Shown here piece by piece: positions 18,420 through 28,341 of a stretch of DNA of 32,060 bases. Made by a program: the position numbers and the translations under genes. Below the pieces are notes generated by a model. That model did no database searches. It was not told the DNA's origin and was given only the letters and a program-made list of their open reading frames with translations. The DNA is from Streptomyces sudanensis (GTDB taxonomy: Bacteria; Actinomycetota; Actinomycetes; Streptomycetales; Streptomycetaceae): the NCBI RefSeq assembly GCF_023614315.1, contig NZ_CP095474.1, positions 4,125,684 to 4,157,743 of the forward strand. The letters run 5' to 3'. The first letter of the stretch is position 1. Each line of letters opens with the position of its first letter.

Positions 18420-21400
18420 GTGGCCGATCCGCAGTCCCCCGTGATCCGCACCGTCGTCGAGCAGTCCCTTCGTGTCCTGGAGACCTACCGCGTCGATCCG
18501 GGCCTGATCCCCGAACACGCCAACGGCGAGCGCCGCATCACCCAGGGCGGATACGGCGACCGTCAACTCTTCGAGCTGGTCCAGAACGCCGCCGACGAGA
18601 TGCGCGACGAGCCTGGTTGCCGGATCCATGTCGTCCTCACCGAGACCCACCTGTACTGCGCCAACCAGGGAAACCCGGTCACCCCCGAGGGTGCGGAGAC
18701 GATCCTGCGGATGAGCATGTCCCGCAAGCGCGGTGGACAGATCGGCCGATTCGGCGTGGGCGTCAAGTCGGTCCTGGTGGTGACCGACACCCCCGAGTTC
18801 TTCAGTCGCACCGGCAGCTTCGGCTTCGACCGGACCTGGTCGTACGAGTCGATCCGAAACGTGCCCGGTGTGCGCGAGCGGCACGGGGACGACTTCGAAG
18901 CACCCGTGCTGCGTATGGCGCGCGAGTTGGACATGACGGCCGAGCGCCTCCGGGACCGGGTCCTGGACGAGCTCCTGGAATGGGCCACCACGGTGGTTCG
19001 CCTGCCGCTGCTGCCCGGCGCGGCCGAACGGTTGGGCAGGGACATGCACGGGCACCAGGGCACCGCCGGCCACGAGAACCGCGAGGAATTCCCGTCCGGT
19101 TTCCACCTGTTCTCCCCCCATGTGGGTCAGGTGGTCCTGGAGGACCGCCGGCCCCGTCCGATCGCCCGGCGGGCTCTGCGCGTCGAGCGAGACGGCAGCC
19201 TGCACACGATCCACGAGGAGCGTGTCGGCAGGCCGCCGGCCACCTCGCGGTGGCGGGTCTTCACCCATACGCACGAACCGACCGAGGCCGCCCGCCGCGA
19301 CGCCGGGGAGCTGCACGACCGGGTGTCCATCGAGGTGGCCTGGGCGGTTCCGGCCTACCGCCCGGACGAGCGCACCGGCCTGTTCGGTGCTGCCGAAGCC
19401 CGCGGACGCGGCAGGTTCTGGTCCTTCTTCCCGACCAAGTACGAGATGACCCTCAGCGGCATCCTGAACGGGGCCTGGAAGACCAACGAGGACCGGCAGA
19501 ACCTGCTGGACTCCTCGCCCTTCAACGTCGAGATGATCCGGGTCGCGGCCCGCCTGGTGGTCGAGTCGTTGCCCGAGCTGGCCCCCGCCGAGGACCCCGG
19601 AGCGTACCTTCCGCTGCTGCCGGGGCGTACCAAAGGAGTGGAGGTGATCAGTTGGGCCGACCGCCTCCTCACCGAACAGATCTGGGCCGCCACCGCGGTG
19701 CTCCCGTCGCTGCCGGACCAGGACGGGACCCTGCGTTCACCCCACGACCTGAACATCCATCCCGACCTGGGTCGGGACAGTGCCTCGCAGAATCGTTGGC
19801 TGCGGACCTGGCACTCGTACGCTGGGCGGCCCCGCGACTGGGTGCACCCTTCGGTCGAGGCCACGGATCTGCGATCGGGCAAGATCCAGCACATTCTGGG
19901 AGCGGCCGGACGGCAGCGGGCCTCCGTGATCGAGTGGTTGGAGGCACTGGTCTGCGACGGTACGGCGAAGGCTTCCGAGGCGGCGATGCGGATCGTCGCG
20001 GACATGATCGAGTCGAAGGCTCCCTGCGCCGCCGAGGCCCGCAAGGCCAGGATCGTGCTCACGGAGGAGCACGGACTGGTCGCCCCGGCGAGCGGTGTGG
20101 TGTACCGCCGGACCGAGGAGGACGGTCTGCGGGAGACGCTGGTCTACGTCGACCGCACGCTCTCCGACGACCCGTCGCTCTCCTCCGCACTCACCATTCT
20201 CGGCATTCAGGAGGCGGACGTCCGGGGGCGTTTCGTGAGCATCCTCGACCAGGGCTTCGCCTCGTACGGCCCGCAGGAGTGGAACCGATTCTGGGAACTG
20301 TTCCACCGGGCGGGCGCCTCCGTGGTGGGCCACGAGGTGACCAAGCGGGTACCGGTGCCGATGGATGTCCTCATGGTACGGACGGCGGACGGACGGTTCC
20401 GCGTCATGCGTGACTGCATGTTGCCCGGTGCCGTCGTCACCGCGGAGAGCGACCCCGGCGTCGCGGTGGACGTGCGGTTCCACTCCGACGACACGGGCTT
20501 CTTCCGCGAGCTGGGTCTGCGGGACCGCCCCACTTCCGGCCACAAGCCCGGGACGGAGCCCTGGTTCGAGGAGTACCGCGAAGCCGCGCACGCGGCGTAC
20601 TGTCGCACGCTCGACGACCGGGCGAACCGGCCGACCCTTGCCAGGACCAAGATCGAGGGTGCCCCGGTCGGTGGCCCCCTGCACCTGCTGCCCCGGCTCT
20701 CGGAGGAAGCCCGTGCCGCCTTCCTGCAGGCGCTGCCCGAGGACGCGCTGATCGAGAACTGGACCCTGCAGATCGGTGCGCAGGCCGGTACGCGTCGGAC
20801 GGCCCAGTCCCCGATCCGCTGGATGCTCCTCCGGCATGGTCGGGTCAGGACCTCACAGGGTCTCAAACCCCTCAAGGAGGCCGTGGGCCCACAGCTCGAC
20901 GCCTACCGTGACGTGCTCCCCGTGGCCTCCGTCAGCACCGAGAAGGCCCGGAAACTGGGGCTCGCGGACAGCGTCGAGAAGGTCCGTCCCCAGCAGTGGG
21001 AGCAGCTCCTGGAGAAACTCCGGGAGAGCAAGGACGACGTCTTCGTCGGTTTCACCTACGCCCTGCTGACCCGTCTGCAGATCGACTTCCCCGAGGACTC
21101 CCTCACCCGCTGCCGTGTCGGTGACGCCTGGGACGCCCGGGAGGACGGCGAGATCGCGGTCGCCGCGAACCCCGAGGAGTACCGGTCGCTTCGGGCCGAG
21201 CGGGTACCGGCTCTGCTGATGCCGGACCAGGCGTCCGCCGACCTGATGGTCGAACAGTGGGGCATGCTGCGCCACGACGACGTCGTCAGCCGGGAGACCC
21301 GCCACGAGGCGAGCGTGGAGGCGATGCCGCTGCCCGAGGAGTTCCCGACGCTACGCCAGAGGATGGGGGCCTCCGTCGGCACGTACTCCCTGCTGCGCTG

Positions 21401-23186
21401 CTCCACGCTGGAAGAAGTCGTCCGCACCCCGCACGGCGCGCGTGCCAAGTCCCTGGAGAGCGCTCGCCAGGGCAACGTCATCAAGGTTCTGGACTCGTTG
21501 GATCGGCTCGGTGTGCTCCGGGCGGTCGATCGTGAGCTGGGATTGCGGATGGGAGAGGTCGGTTGCTGCGCGGTCCTGGACGCTCAGGCCCGACAGGAAC
21601 AGGACGAGAAAGCGCGATCCGCGCTGAAGGCGGTGCGCGAGACCGAGGACGTGACGGCCAAGCTGGAGCTGCTGATCGGTGCGGAGGCACTACGCGACCG
21701 ACTTCCCGCAGGCCTGATGGAGGCCGAGCGGCAGGAGTTGGACGGGCGGGAGCCCTCGGGACTACGGATCGCGCAGATGGCGTTCAACGCACACGGCGAC
21801 GCCATCCTCAAGACTCACGCCCGTGACATCCAGGAACGCTTCCCGAACGCCCCGTCGTCCTACACCGGCGGCTCGGCGGCGGTCTCCTTCGTCGTCGACC
21901 TGGGCCTGCCTGCCCCCTTCGCCGGCTACCGGGCCCCGACGCTCGAACAAAGCCTGACGGTGGAGGGGCCGCGTGACTTCCCGCGCCTGCACGACTACCA
22001 GGAACGGCTCGCCCTCAACGTCTTCGAGATGTTGGACCGGCTGGCCCCGCAGCGCGCCATGCTGTCGCTGCCCACCGGCGCCGGCAAGACGCGCGTCACC
22101 GCCGAGGCCGTCATCCGTTGGGTGAAACAGACCGGTGATCTCAAGGGTCCGCTCCTGTGGATCGCCCAGACCGAGGAACTGTGCGAGCAAGCCGTCCAGA
22201 GCTGGCAGTTCGTCTGGAGCAAGGCCGGAGCGCGGACCCGGCTGACGATCAACAGGTTGTGGACCTCGAACGAAGCCGCTCCGGCGGTCGACGGACCGCA
22301 ACTCGTCGTCGCCACCGACGCCAAGCTCCAGGTGTGCCTGGGCACCGGCCGGTACGCCTGGCTGAGGGACGCCGCACTGGTCGTGGTGGACGAGGCCCAC
22401 GTGGCGACCAGCCCCCGCTACACCGAGATCCTGGGCTTGCTCGGCCTGACCCAGCACCGGACCGAGCGGCACCTGCTCGGTCTCACTGCCACCCCGTTCC
22501 GTGGCCACGGAGAGGAAGAAACCCGCCGACTGGTCAACCGCTTCGGCGGGCGACGGTTGGACGAGGGCGTCTTCGGTTCCGGGGACCCCTACAGCCACCT
22601 TCAGGAGCTGGGAGTGCTGGCGCAGGTCGAGCACCGTGAGCTGACCGGAGGCACCATCGAACTGTCCCGTCAGGAGCGGGAGAACGCCGAGCAGTTCAGC
22701 CTGTTGTCCAAGGCTGCCGAACAGCGCCTGGCGGACGACCACGATCGCAGTCGCCGTATCGTGGCGGAGATAGCGGAGATGCCGGAGGACTGGCCGGTGT
22801 TGGTCTTCGCCACCTCGGTGGAGCACGCCAAGTACCTGACGGCCCGCCTGAAGGACCACGGGATCTCCGCGTCCTCCGTGGACTCCACCACTTCCGACAG
22901 CGATCGCCGTGCCCGTGTCCGCGACTTCCGCGACGGCAGGGTGCGGGTGCTCACCAACTACGGCGTCCTTACCCAGGGCTTCGACGCACCCGCCACTCGC
23001 GCGGTGGTCGTCGCCCGCCCCGTCTACAGCCCGAACGTGTATCAGCAGATGATCGGACGCGGTCTGCGGGGCCCCCTCAACGGAGGTAAGGAAACCTGTC
23101 TGATCCTCAACGTCCGTGACAACATCCGCAACTTCGACACCGCTCTCGCCTTCACCAAATTCGAACACCTGTGGAGCAAGAAGTGA
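18420..23186 (+). CDS. Sacsin-like GHKL ATPase fused to DEAH helicase
   Basis: This is a giant protein of about 1588 aa. The N-terminus is a sacsin-type GHKL ATP-binding domain: the N box is FELVQNAADEM (Glu52, Asn56, Asp59), followed by CANQGNP and GQIGRFGVGVKS (106-117). About 1000 residues without a recognised domain follow. The C-terminal 400 residues are a superfamily-2 helicase: LPTGAGKT (about 1217), VVVDEAH (about 1321), LGLTATPFRG, VLVFATSVEH, TQGFDAPATRAVV and QQMIGRGLRG (about 1543). The expected role is ATP-dependent recognition or remodelling of foreign DNA. It leads a four-gene operon and overlaps the next gene as GTGA. The start is uncertain: GTG 18420 gives a sensible N-terminus just before PVIRTVVEQSL, while 18276 and 18408 are in-frame alternatives. 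Confidence 0.87.
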   Translation: MADPQSPVIRTVVEQSLRVLETYRVDPGLIPEHANGERRITQGGYGDRQLFELVQNAADEMRDEPGCRIHVVLTETHLYCANQGNPVTPEGAETILRMSMSRKRGGQIGRFGVGVKSVLVVTDTPEFFSRTGSFGFDRTWSYESIRNVPGVRERHGDDFEAPVLRMARELDMTAERLRDRVLDELLEWATTVVRLPLLPGAAERLGRDMHGHQGTAGHENREEFPSGFHLFSPHVGQVVLEDRRPRPIARRALRVERDGSLHTIHEERVGRPPATSRWRVFTHTHEPTEAARRDAGELHDRVSIEVAWAVPAYRPDERTGLFGAAEARGRGRFWSFFPTKYEMTLSGILNGAWKTNEDRQNLLDSSPFNVEMIRVAARLVVESLPELAPAEDPGAYLPLLPGRTKGVEVISWADRLLTEQIWAATAVLPSLPDQDGTLRSPHDLNIHPDLGRDSASQNRWLRTWHSYAGRPRDWVHPSVEATDLRSGKIQHILGAAGRQRASVIEWLEALVCDGTAKASEAAMRIVADMIESKAPCAAEARKARIVLTEEHGLVAPASGVVYRRTEEDGLRETLVYVDRTLSDDPSLSSALTILGIQEADVRGRFVSILDQGFASYGPQEWNRFWELFHRAGASVVGHEVTKRVPVPMDVLMVRTADGRFRVMRDCMLPGAVVTAESDPGVAVDVRFHSDDTGFFRELGLRDRPTSGHKPGTEPWFEEYREAAHAAYCRTLDDRANRPTLARTKIEGAPVGGPLHLLPRLSEEARAAFLQALPEDALIENWTLQIGAQAGTRRTAQSPIRWMLLRHGRVRTSQGLKPLKEAVGPQLDAYRDVLPVASVSTEKARKLGLADSVEKVRPQQWEQLLEKLRESKDDVFVGFTYALLTRLQIDFPEDSLTRCRVGDAWDAREDGEIAVAANPEEYRSLRAERVPALLMPDQASADLMVEQWGMLRHDDVVSRETRHEASVEAMPLPEEFPTLRQRMGASVGTYSLLRCSTLEEVVRTPHGARAKSLESARQGNVIKVLDSLDRLGVLRAVDRELGLRMGEVGCCAVLDAQARQEQDEKARSALKAVRETEDVTAKLELLIGAEALRDRLPAGLMEAERQELDGREPSGLRIAQMAFNAHGDAILKTHARDIQERFPNAPSSYTGGSAAVSFVVDLGLPAPFAGYRAPTLEQSLTVEGPRDFPRLHDYQERLALNVFEMLDRLAPQRAMLSLPTGAGKTRVTAEAVIRWVKQTGDLKGPLLWIAQTEELCEQAVQSWQFVWSKAGARTRLTINRLWTSNEAAPAVDGPQLVVATDAKLQVCLGTGRYAWLRDAALVVVDEAHVATSPRYTEILGLLGLTQHRTERHLLGLTATPFRGHGEEETRRLVNRFGGRRLDEGVFGSGDPYSHLQELGVLAQVEHRELTGGTIELSRQERENAEQFSLLSKAAEQRLADDHDRSRRIVAEIAEMPEDWPVLVFATSVEHAKYLTARLKDHGISASSVDSTTSDSDRRARVRDFRDGRVRVLTNYGVLTQGFDAPATRAVVVARPVYSPNVYQQMIGRGLRGPLNGGKETCLILNVRDNIRNFDTALAFTKFEHLWSKK

Positions 23187-25099
23187 TCTCCTCTCCCGAG
23201 GACGGTCCGGCCCTCACCCCGGAGCAGCAGGCCGTCGTGGACCAGCCCTGGGACACCCGCATGCTGGTCACTGCCGGAGCGGGCACGGGCAAGACCCACA
23301 CGTTGGTGCGCCGCTTGGACGCGCTCGTCGGCCACATCGATCCGGAGGAGGCGCTGGAGGCATCCGAGTTGCTGGTCCTCAGCTTCTCCCGCGCCGCTGT
23401 CCGTGAGCTGCAGGACCGTATCGCCCGACACGGTGAACACGCCCGCCGAGTACGGGTGCAGACCTTCGACTCCTGGGCCTACTCCCTTTTGCGGCAGGCT
23501 TACCCGGAGAGCGAGTGGTCGACGCTTTCCTTCGACCGGCGCATTCGGGCGGCCACCGACGCGATCGAAAAAGGTGCGCTCGCGTCCCTCGAATCCGGGC
23601 CACCCGCGCACGTGATCGTCGACGAGGTGCAGGACCTCGTCGGGGCACGGCGGGAGATGGTGGAATCGTTGCTCGACCGGCTCCAGGACTCCTGCGGGTT
23701 CACCCTGGTCGGCGACTCGGCCCAGGCCATCCACGACTTCCAGATCGAGGACCCGGAGGAGTACGCCGACCGAGCCGACCTCTTCCTCCGCTGGGTGCGT
23801 GCCTCCTACGCCGACGACCTGGTGGAGCTGCGACTGACGCGGAACTTTCGGGCCCTCACACCCGAAGCGCGTACCGCGCTTCCGCTCGGCCCCGCCGTAC
23901 AGGGCATCGGCAGCGCCCCCGAGGGCGCGGACGCGGCAGCCGAACGGCTCCACGGCGAACTGCGCGAGTTGCTGCTCGACTTCCCCGACCCGGGTCCTCT
24001 CACCGACTCGTTCACCCTGGACTCACTGCGGTCCTTCCCCGGCACCTGCGCGATCCTGACCCGTGACAACCGGCAGGCCCTGCTCGTCTCGGAGCTGCTG
24101 CACACCCGGGGCGTGCGACACGTCCTGCGGCGATCACTCCAGGACCGGCCGGTGCCGTACTGGGTCGCCGAGCTGCTGCGCCGCACCGAGGCCCTCACAC
24201 TCACCGAGAAGCGGCTGCGCGAGCTGCTCGGCGGGATGTCGCTGCCCGAAGGCACCGACCCGGACCGGGTGTGGCGGGCCCTGCGTGGAGTGGCGCGCGG
24301 CGCCGGCCGGGGAACGCTCGACGTGACGAGGCTGCGCAGACTGGTGGCGGAGCGTCGCTTCCCGGACGAGCTGGCCGACCCGGAACCGGCCCGACTGGTC
24401 GTGTCCACGGTGCACCGCTCCAAGGGGCTGGAATTCGACCGAGTGGTGCTGCTCACCCCTCCCACCGTGGCCGAGCTGCGTCGCCGTGACGACGAACTCG
24501 ACGTGCCCGCCGAGGCACGGGCGCTCTACGTGGCGATGACCAGGGCCCGGGAGGATCTGTACCGCGTCACCCCTCCGGACACGGTGACGGTGCTCAGGCA
24601 CAAGCCGACCGGGCGGTGGTACCGGGGAGTCCCGAACCCGCGTCACAGGTGGCGGCGCGACGGCGTGGAGGTGCGAGCCGGCGACGTGTGCGCCCTGGAA
24701 CCGGCCGACGCCCCGAACGACCCCCTGGGGGCCCAGACGTACCTGTCGGAACGGGTGCGACCGGGGGACGCGGTGACATTCCGACTGCGCGACACCCTTC
24801 CCATGGGGGCGGAGCAGAGCCCCCGGTACGCGGTGTTGCACGAGGGACGGGAGATCGGTGACGCCTCGGAGGCCTTCAGGAGCGAGTTGTACTCCCTCCT
24901 CAAGGTCGGTACGGCCTGGCACATCCGGTGGCCCGAGGAGATCTCCGGTCTGCGGGTCGACTGCCTGGAGTCCGTCGCCGGCAGCACCGCCGCCGGGGCC
25001 AACGCCGGCCTGGGCGACCACGGGGTGTGGATCGCTCCGCGCCTCAGCGGAATCGGACGGTTCCGGTGGTCCACCGGCATCGAGGAGGAGCAGGGATGA
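23183..25099 (+). CDS. UvrD/Rep-like superfamily-1 helicase
   Basis: This 638-aa SF1 helicase starts at GTG 23183, overlapping the upstream stop (GTGA) behind GGAG. A GTG at 23171 is less likely. Motifs are LTPEQQAVV (Q motif), VTAGAGTGKT (Walker A, about 29-38), IVDEVQDL (motif II, about 144), LVGDSAQAIHDF (motif III, about 175), LTRNFR (motif IV, about 217), VVSTVHRSKGLEFDRVV (motif V, about 405-421) and LYVAMTRARED (motif VI, about 447). About 170 C-terminal residues are beta-rich and unassigned, with no RecB-type nuclease motif. It would translocate on single-stranded DNA and unwind or strip substrates. Stop and DrmA start overlap as ATGA. Confidence 0.9.
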   Translation: MISSPEDGPALTPEQQAVVDQPWDTRMLVTAGAGTGKTHTLVRRLDALVGHIDPEEALEASELLVLSFSRAAVRELQDRIARHGEHARRVRVQTFDSWAYSLLRQAYPESEWSTLSFDRRIRAATDAIEKGALASLESGPPAHVIVDEVQDLVGARREMVESLLDRLQDSCGFTLVGDSAQAIHDFQIEDPEEYADRADLFLRWVRASYADDLVELRLTRNFRALTPEARTALPLGPAVQGIGSAPEGADAAAERLHGELRELLLDFPDPGPLTDSFTLDSLRSFPGTCAILTRDNRQALLVSELLHTRGVRHVLRRSLQDRPVPYWVAELLRRTEALTLTEKRLRELLGGMSLPEGTDPDRVWRALRGVARGAGRGTLDVTRLRRLVAERRFPDELADPEPARLVVSTVHRSKGLEFDRVVLLTPPTVAELRRRDDELDVPAEARALYVAMTRAREDLYRVTPPDTVTVLRHKPTGRWYRGVPNPRHRWRRDGVEVRAGDVCALEPADAPNDPLGAQTYLSERVRPGDAVTFRLRDTLPMGAEQSPRYAVLHEGREIGDASEAFRSELYSLLKVGTAWHIRWPEEISGLRVDCLESVAGSTAAGANAGLGDHGVWIAPRLSGIGRFRWSTGIEEEQG

Positions 25100-28000
25100 C
25101 CATCCACGCAGGGCGACACGCCGCGCACTACGAGGTTCGGGAGGACCTGGTGGCCCGGCTCCGCCGGGAACTGCTGGGCCCCGACGTCGACTCGTCCGCC
25201 GAGGACCGTGCCGAGGTGCTGGACCAGGACGCCCCGATCACCCGCTACCCCATGGGCGTGCTTTTCCCCCGCCCGGCGGACGACGAGGCCCGTATGCGTC
25301 TCGAGGAGGACGAGGAGCAAGAGGGAGCGGACGAGGCACCTGTGGGTCGGACGGAGAACGCCGACGACTCCGGGCCCGCCGACGAACGCCCCGGCCCCGG
25401 TGGCCGCCGCCCCTCCTCCGTCGGTCTCACCTTCGCGGTCGACCCCGTCGTGTGCCGGGAGATCACGATCTCGGCGCGCGCCGCCGTGTACGAACCGGAG
25501 GACGCGGAGGGCCGCAAGATCCCGGCCCGCCGCAGCGAGGCCCGTACCACCTCCGACCAGCGGGAACGCTGGCGACGGGTGGAACTGGACCTGCCGAACA
25601 CCACAGTTGACGTGACGTGCCCGGGACGTGGAGCCTCACGCGACCTGGTCGATGACACGGTTCGGCTGGAGGTGCGTATGCGTCCTCCGTCGCCGACGAC
25701 CGGCACGGTCACCGTCACGGTCACCCTGGTCAATCTCCAGAGGGTGAGCGGGCGGGAACTCCAGGATGCCTTCGCGCTGTTCCAGCCCGGTTTGACGGTT
25801 CGCGCCGCCAACGGGGCGGGCGCGTTCGTGGAACGCCCTGCCGGCCTGTCCGCGGTGGACTCCGAGCTGGAGATCGGTCGGTTGCTGCACCGACACGCCC
25901 CCACCTTCGCCACCGGCCACGGCTGCGCCGCGGTGTGGGACTGGACCCCGCCACCGGTCGGCCTCACCGAGATGAAGCCTGCGCGCGTGGCGGAGGTGCG
26001 CACCGAGTTCGTGCCCACGCACGAGGTGCTGCTCACCGACTCCAACCCGGAGATCGACGCCCATGCCCTCACCATGCTGGGACTCGCCACGGCGCCCGAC
26101 ACCAAGGTGATCGACGCCCTGAAGGGATTGGCCGTGGGCTACGAGCGGTGGATCGACCGGAAACGACGCGAAGCCGCCGCGCTTGCCGGCACCTCGTACG
26201 AGAAGGCCGCGTCCGACCAGGTCGCGTCCTGCGCGGAGGCTCTGGGTCGGATCCGGGAGGGCATCACGCGGCTGGGTGACAAACCCGATCTGATGCGGGC
26301 GTTCCGGCTGGCCAACCGGGCGATGGCGACCCAACGGGCCCGGAGCGCCTGGAGCAAGGGCGGCAAGGTCGGTGAACCGGACCTGTCCTCCGCGCGCTGG
26401 CGGCCGTTCCAGATCGCCTTCGTCCTGCTGTGCCTGTCCGGGGTGGACGACTCCAAGCACTCCGACCGCGGCGTATCGGACCTGCTGTGGTTTCCCACCG
26501 GTGGCGGTAAGACCGAGGCGTACCTGGGGCTGATCGCGCTGACTGCCTTCCTACGCCGGATGAGGCTCGGCACGGCGGGCGGCGGTGTCACCGTCCTGAT
26601 GAGGTACACGCTGCGCCTCCTCACCCTCCAGCAGTTCGAGCGCGCCGCGATTCTGATCTGCGCCATGGAGAAGATGCGTCGCGAGAACCCCGACGAGCTG
26701 GGCCGCGAGGAGATCTCCCTCGGCATGTGGGTGGGGCGTTCCGCCACCCCGAACACCTTGGAGGCCGCCGCCGGACAGCTCCGTGCCGCCCGTTCCGGCA
26801 GGGTGCTCCAGAAGGAGAACCCGGTACAGCTGCATGCCTGTCCGTGGTGTGGGACGGCCCTCGACGCCCACCACTACTCGGTCGACGAGAAGGCCGTCCG
26901 GATGGACGTGCGCTGTCCCGGCACGGATTGTGCGTTCTCCGGAGGGCTGCCCGTGCACATGGTCGACGAGGCCGTCTACCAGGCGCGGCCCACCCTGGTC
27001 ATCGCCACCGTCGACAAGTTCGCCTCGATGCCGTGGCGTGAACGGACGGCCGCCCTCTTCAACCGGGACCGCCAGGACTCCACCCCGCCCCCGGAGCTGA
27101 TCGTGCAGGACGAGTTGCACTTGATCTCCGGTCCGCTGGGCACCCTGACCGGTCTGTACGAGACGGCCGTCGACGTGCTCGCCGACCGCCCCAAAGTGAT
27201 CGCCTCGACCGCCACCATTCGCCGCGCCGCCGACCAGGGAAGAGCCCTTTTCTCCCGCGAAGTGCGACAATTCCCGCCCGCAGGGCTGGACTCCCGCGAT
27301 TCGTGGTTCGCCGTGGAGACGCCTGCCCGCGACAAGGCGTCCCGCCGCTACGTGGGCCTGCTCGCCCCCGGTACCAGCCAGTCCACCCTGCTGATCCGCA
27401 CCTACGCCACCCTGTTGCATCAGGCGATGCGGGTCGATACCGCCCAGGAGGTGCGCGACGCTTACTGGACGCTGGTCGGTTACTTCAACAGCCTGCGCCT
27501 GCTGTCCGCCGCCGAACTCCAGGTCCACGACGACGTAGTGGCCCACCTGGAGCACCTGGCCGACCGTGACGGTTGTGAGCCCCGCCCGGTCGGCACCTAC
27601 TCCGAACTGACCAGCCGGGTCGATGCCAGCGACATCCCGGCCCGACTGAAGCAGATCGAGCGTCGGCTGCCGGGTGACGACGTGGTGGACGTGCTCCTGG
27701 CCACGAACATGATCGCCGTGGGCGTGGACGTGGACCGGCTCGGTCTGATGGCCGTCATGGGCCAGCCGCAGACCACCGCCGAGTACATCCAGGCCACCAG
27801 CCGTGTGGGTCGTGCCCACCCCGGTCTGGTGGCGGTGATGCTCAACGCGGTCCGTCCTCGTGACCGTTCCCATTACGAGAACTTCCAGCACTTCCACTCC
27901 GCTCTTTACCGCGAGGTCGAGTCCACCTCGGTGACTCCTTTCTCGGCCCGCGCCCGCGACCGCGGCCTGCACGCGGTGATCGTCGCTTTGGCCCGCATCC

Positions 28001-28341
28001 TGATCCCCGCCGCCCGGGCCGACGAGGCCGCGGGGGACATCGATCTCTTCCTGAACGAGCTGAGGGACAGGGTCCGTCCGCGGATCCTCGAACGGGTCGA
28101 GAAGGTCGCCGCGGAGGAGGTCGCCCACGTGGCCGCCGCCTTCGACGAGTTCGTCGACTGGTGGTACGAGCAGGCCGAGAGGCACGGTGGCCTGTACTAC
28201 GAGCCGAAGCGCGGACGCCGCGCTCCCTCGCTGCTCAAGCCCTACGACGACGCCCTGGAAGACGTCGAGGCGTGGGAGACCCTGTGGTCCCTCCGCGATG
28301 TCGACGCCGAGTCCGCCCTGTTCATGGAGGCATCCCGATGA
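25096..28341 (+). CDS. drmA: DrmA-like DISARM helicase
   Basis: This 1081-aa superfamily-2 helicase resembles DrmA, one of the two core DISARM proteins. The first 380 residues are beta-rich with no named domain. Helicase motifs are LLWFPTGGGKTEAYL (about 463-477), a four-cysteine zinc-type insertion (Cys582, Cys585, Cys607, Cys612), VIATVDKFASMPW, VQDELHLISGPLGTL (about 670, with DELH in place of DEAH), IASTATIRRA, LLATNMIAVGVDVDRLGLM (about 867-885) and YIQATSRVGRAHPGLV (about 897). The QDELHLISGPLGTL block followed by TSRVGR is characteristic of DrmA and related DUF1998-associated helicases. The ATG overlaps the upstream stop and is preceded by GGAGGAG. It is followed by the drmB-like gene with a 4-base overlap. 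Confidence 0.88.
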   Translation: MTIHAGRHAAHYEVREDLVARLRRELLGPDVDSSAEDRAEVLDQDAPITRYPMGVLFPRPADDEARMRLEEDEEQEGADEAPVGRTENADDSGPADERPGPGGRRPSSVGLTFAVDPVVCREITISARAAVYEPEDAEGRKIPARRSEARTTSDQRERWRRVELDLPNTTVDVTCPGRGASRDLVDDTVRLEVRMRPPSPTTGTVTVTVTLVNLQRVSGRELQDAFALFQPGLTVRAANGAGAFVERPAGLSAVDSELEIGRLLHRHAPTFATGHGCAAVWDWTPPPVGLTEMKPARVAEVRTEFVPTHEVLLTDSNPEIDAHALTMLGLATAPDTKVIDALKGLAVGYERWIDRKRREAAALAGTSYEKAASDQVASCAEALGRIREGITRLGDKPDLMRAFRLANRAMATQRARSAWSKGGKVGEPDLSSARWRPFQIAFVLLCLSGVDDSKHSDRGVSDLLWFPTGGGKTEAYLGLIALTAFLRRMRLGTAGGGVTVLMRYTLRLLTLQQFERAAILICAMEKMRRENPDELGREEISLGMWVGRSATPNTLEAAAGQLRAARSGRVLQKENPVQLHACPWCGTALDAHHYSVDEKAVRMDVRCPGTDCAFSGGLPVHMVDEAVYQARPTLVIATVDKFASMPWRERTAALFNRDRQDSTPPPELIVQDELHLISGPLGTLTGLYETAVDVLADRPKVIASTATIRRAADQGRALFSREVRQFPPAGLDSRDSWFAVETPARDKASRRYVGLLAPGTSQSTLLIRTYATLLHQAMRVDTAQEVRDAYWTLVGYFNSLRLLSAAELQVHDDVVAHLEHLADRDGCEPRPVGTYSELTSRVDASDIPARLKQIERRLPGDDVVDVLLATNMIAVGVDVDRLGLMAVMGQPQTTAEYIQATSRVGRAHPGLVAVMLNAVRPRDRSHYENFQHFHSALYREVESTSVTPFSARARDRGLHAVIVALARILIPAARADEAAGDIDLFLNELRDRVRPRILERVEKVAAEEVAHVAAAFDEFVDWWYEQAERHGGLYYEPKRGRRAPSLLKPYDDALEDVEAWETLWSLRDVDAESALFMEASR

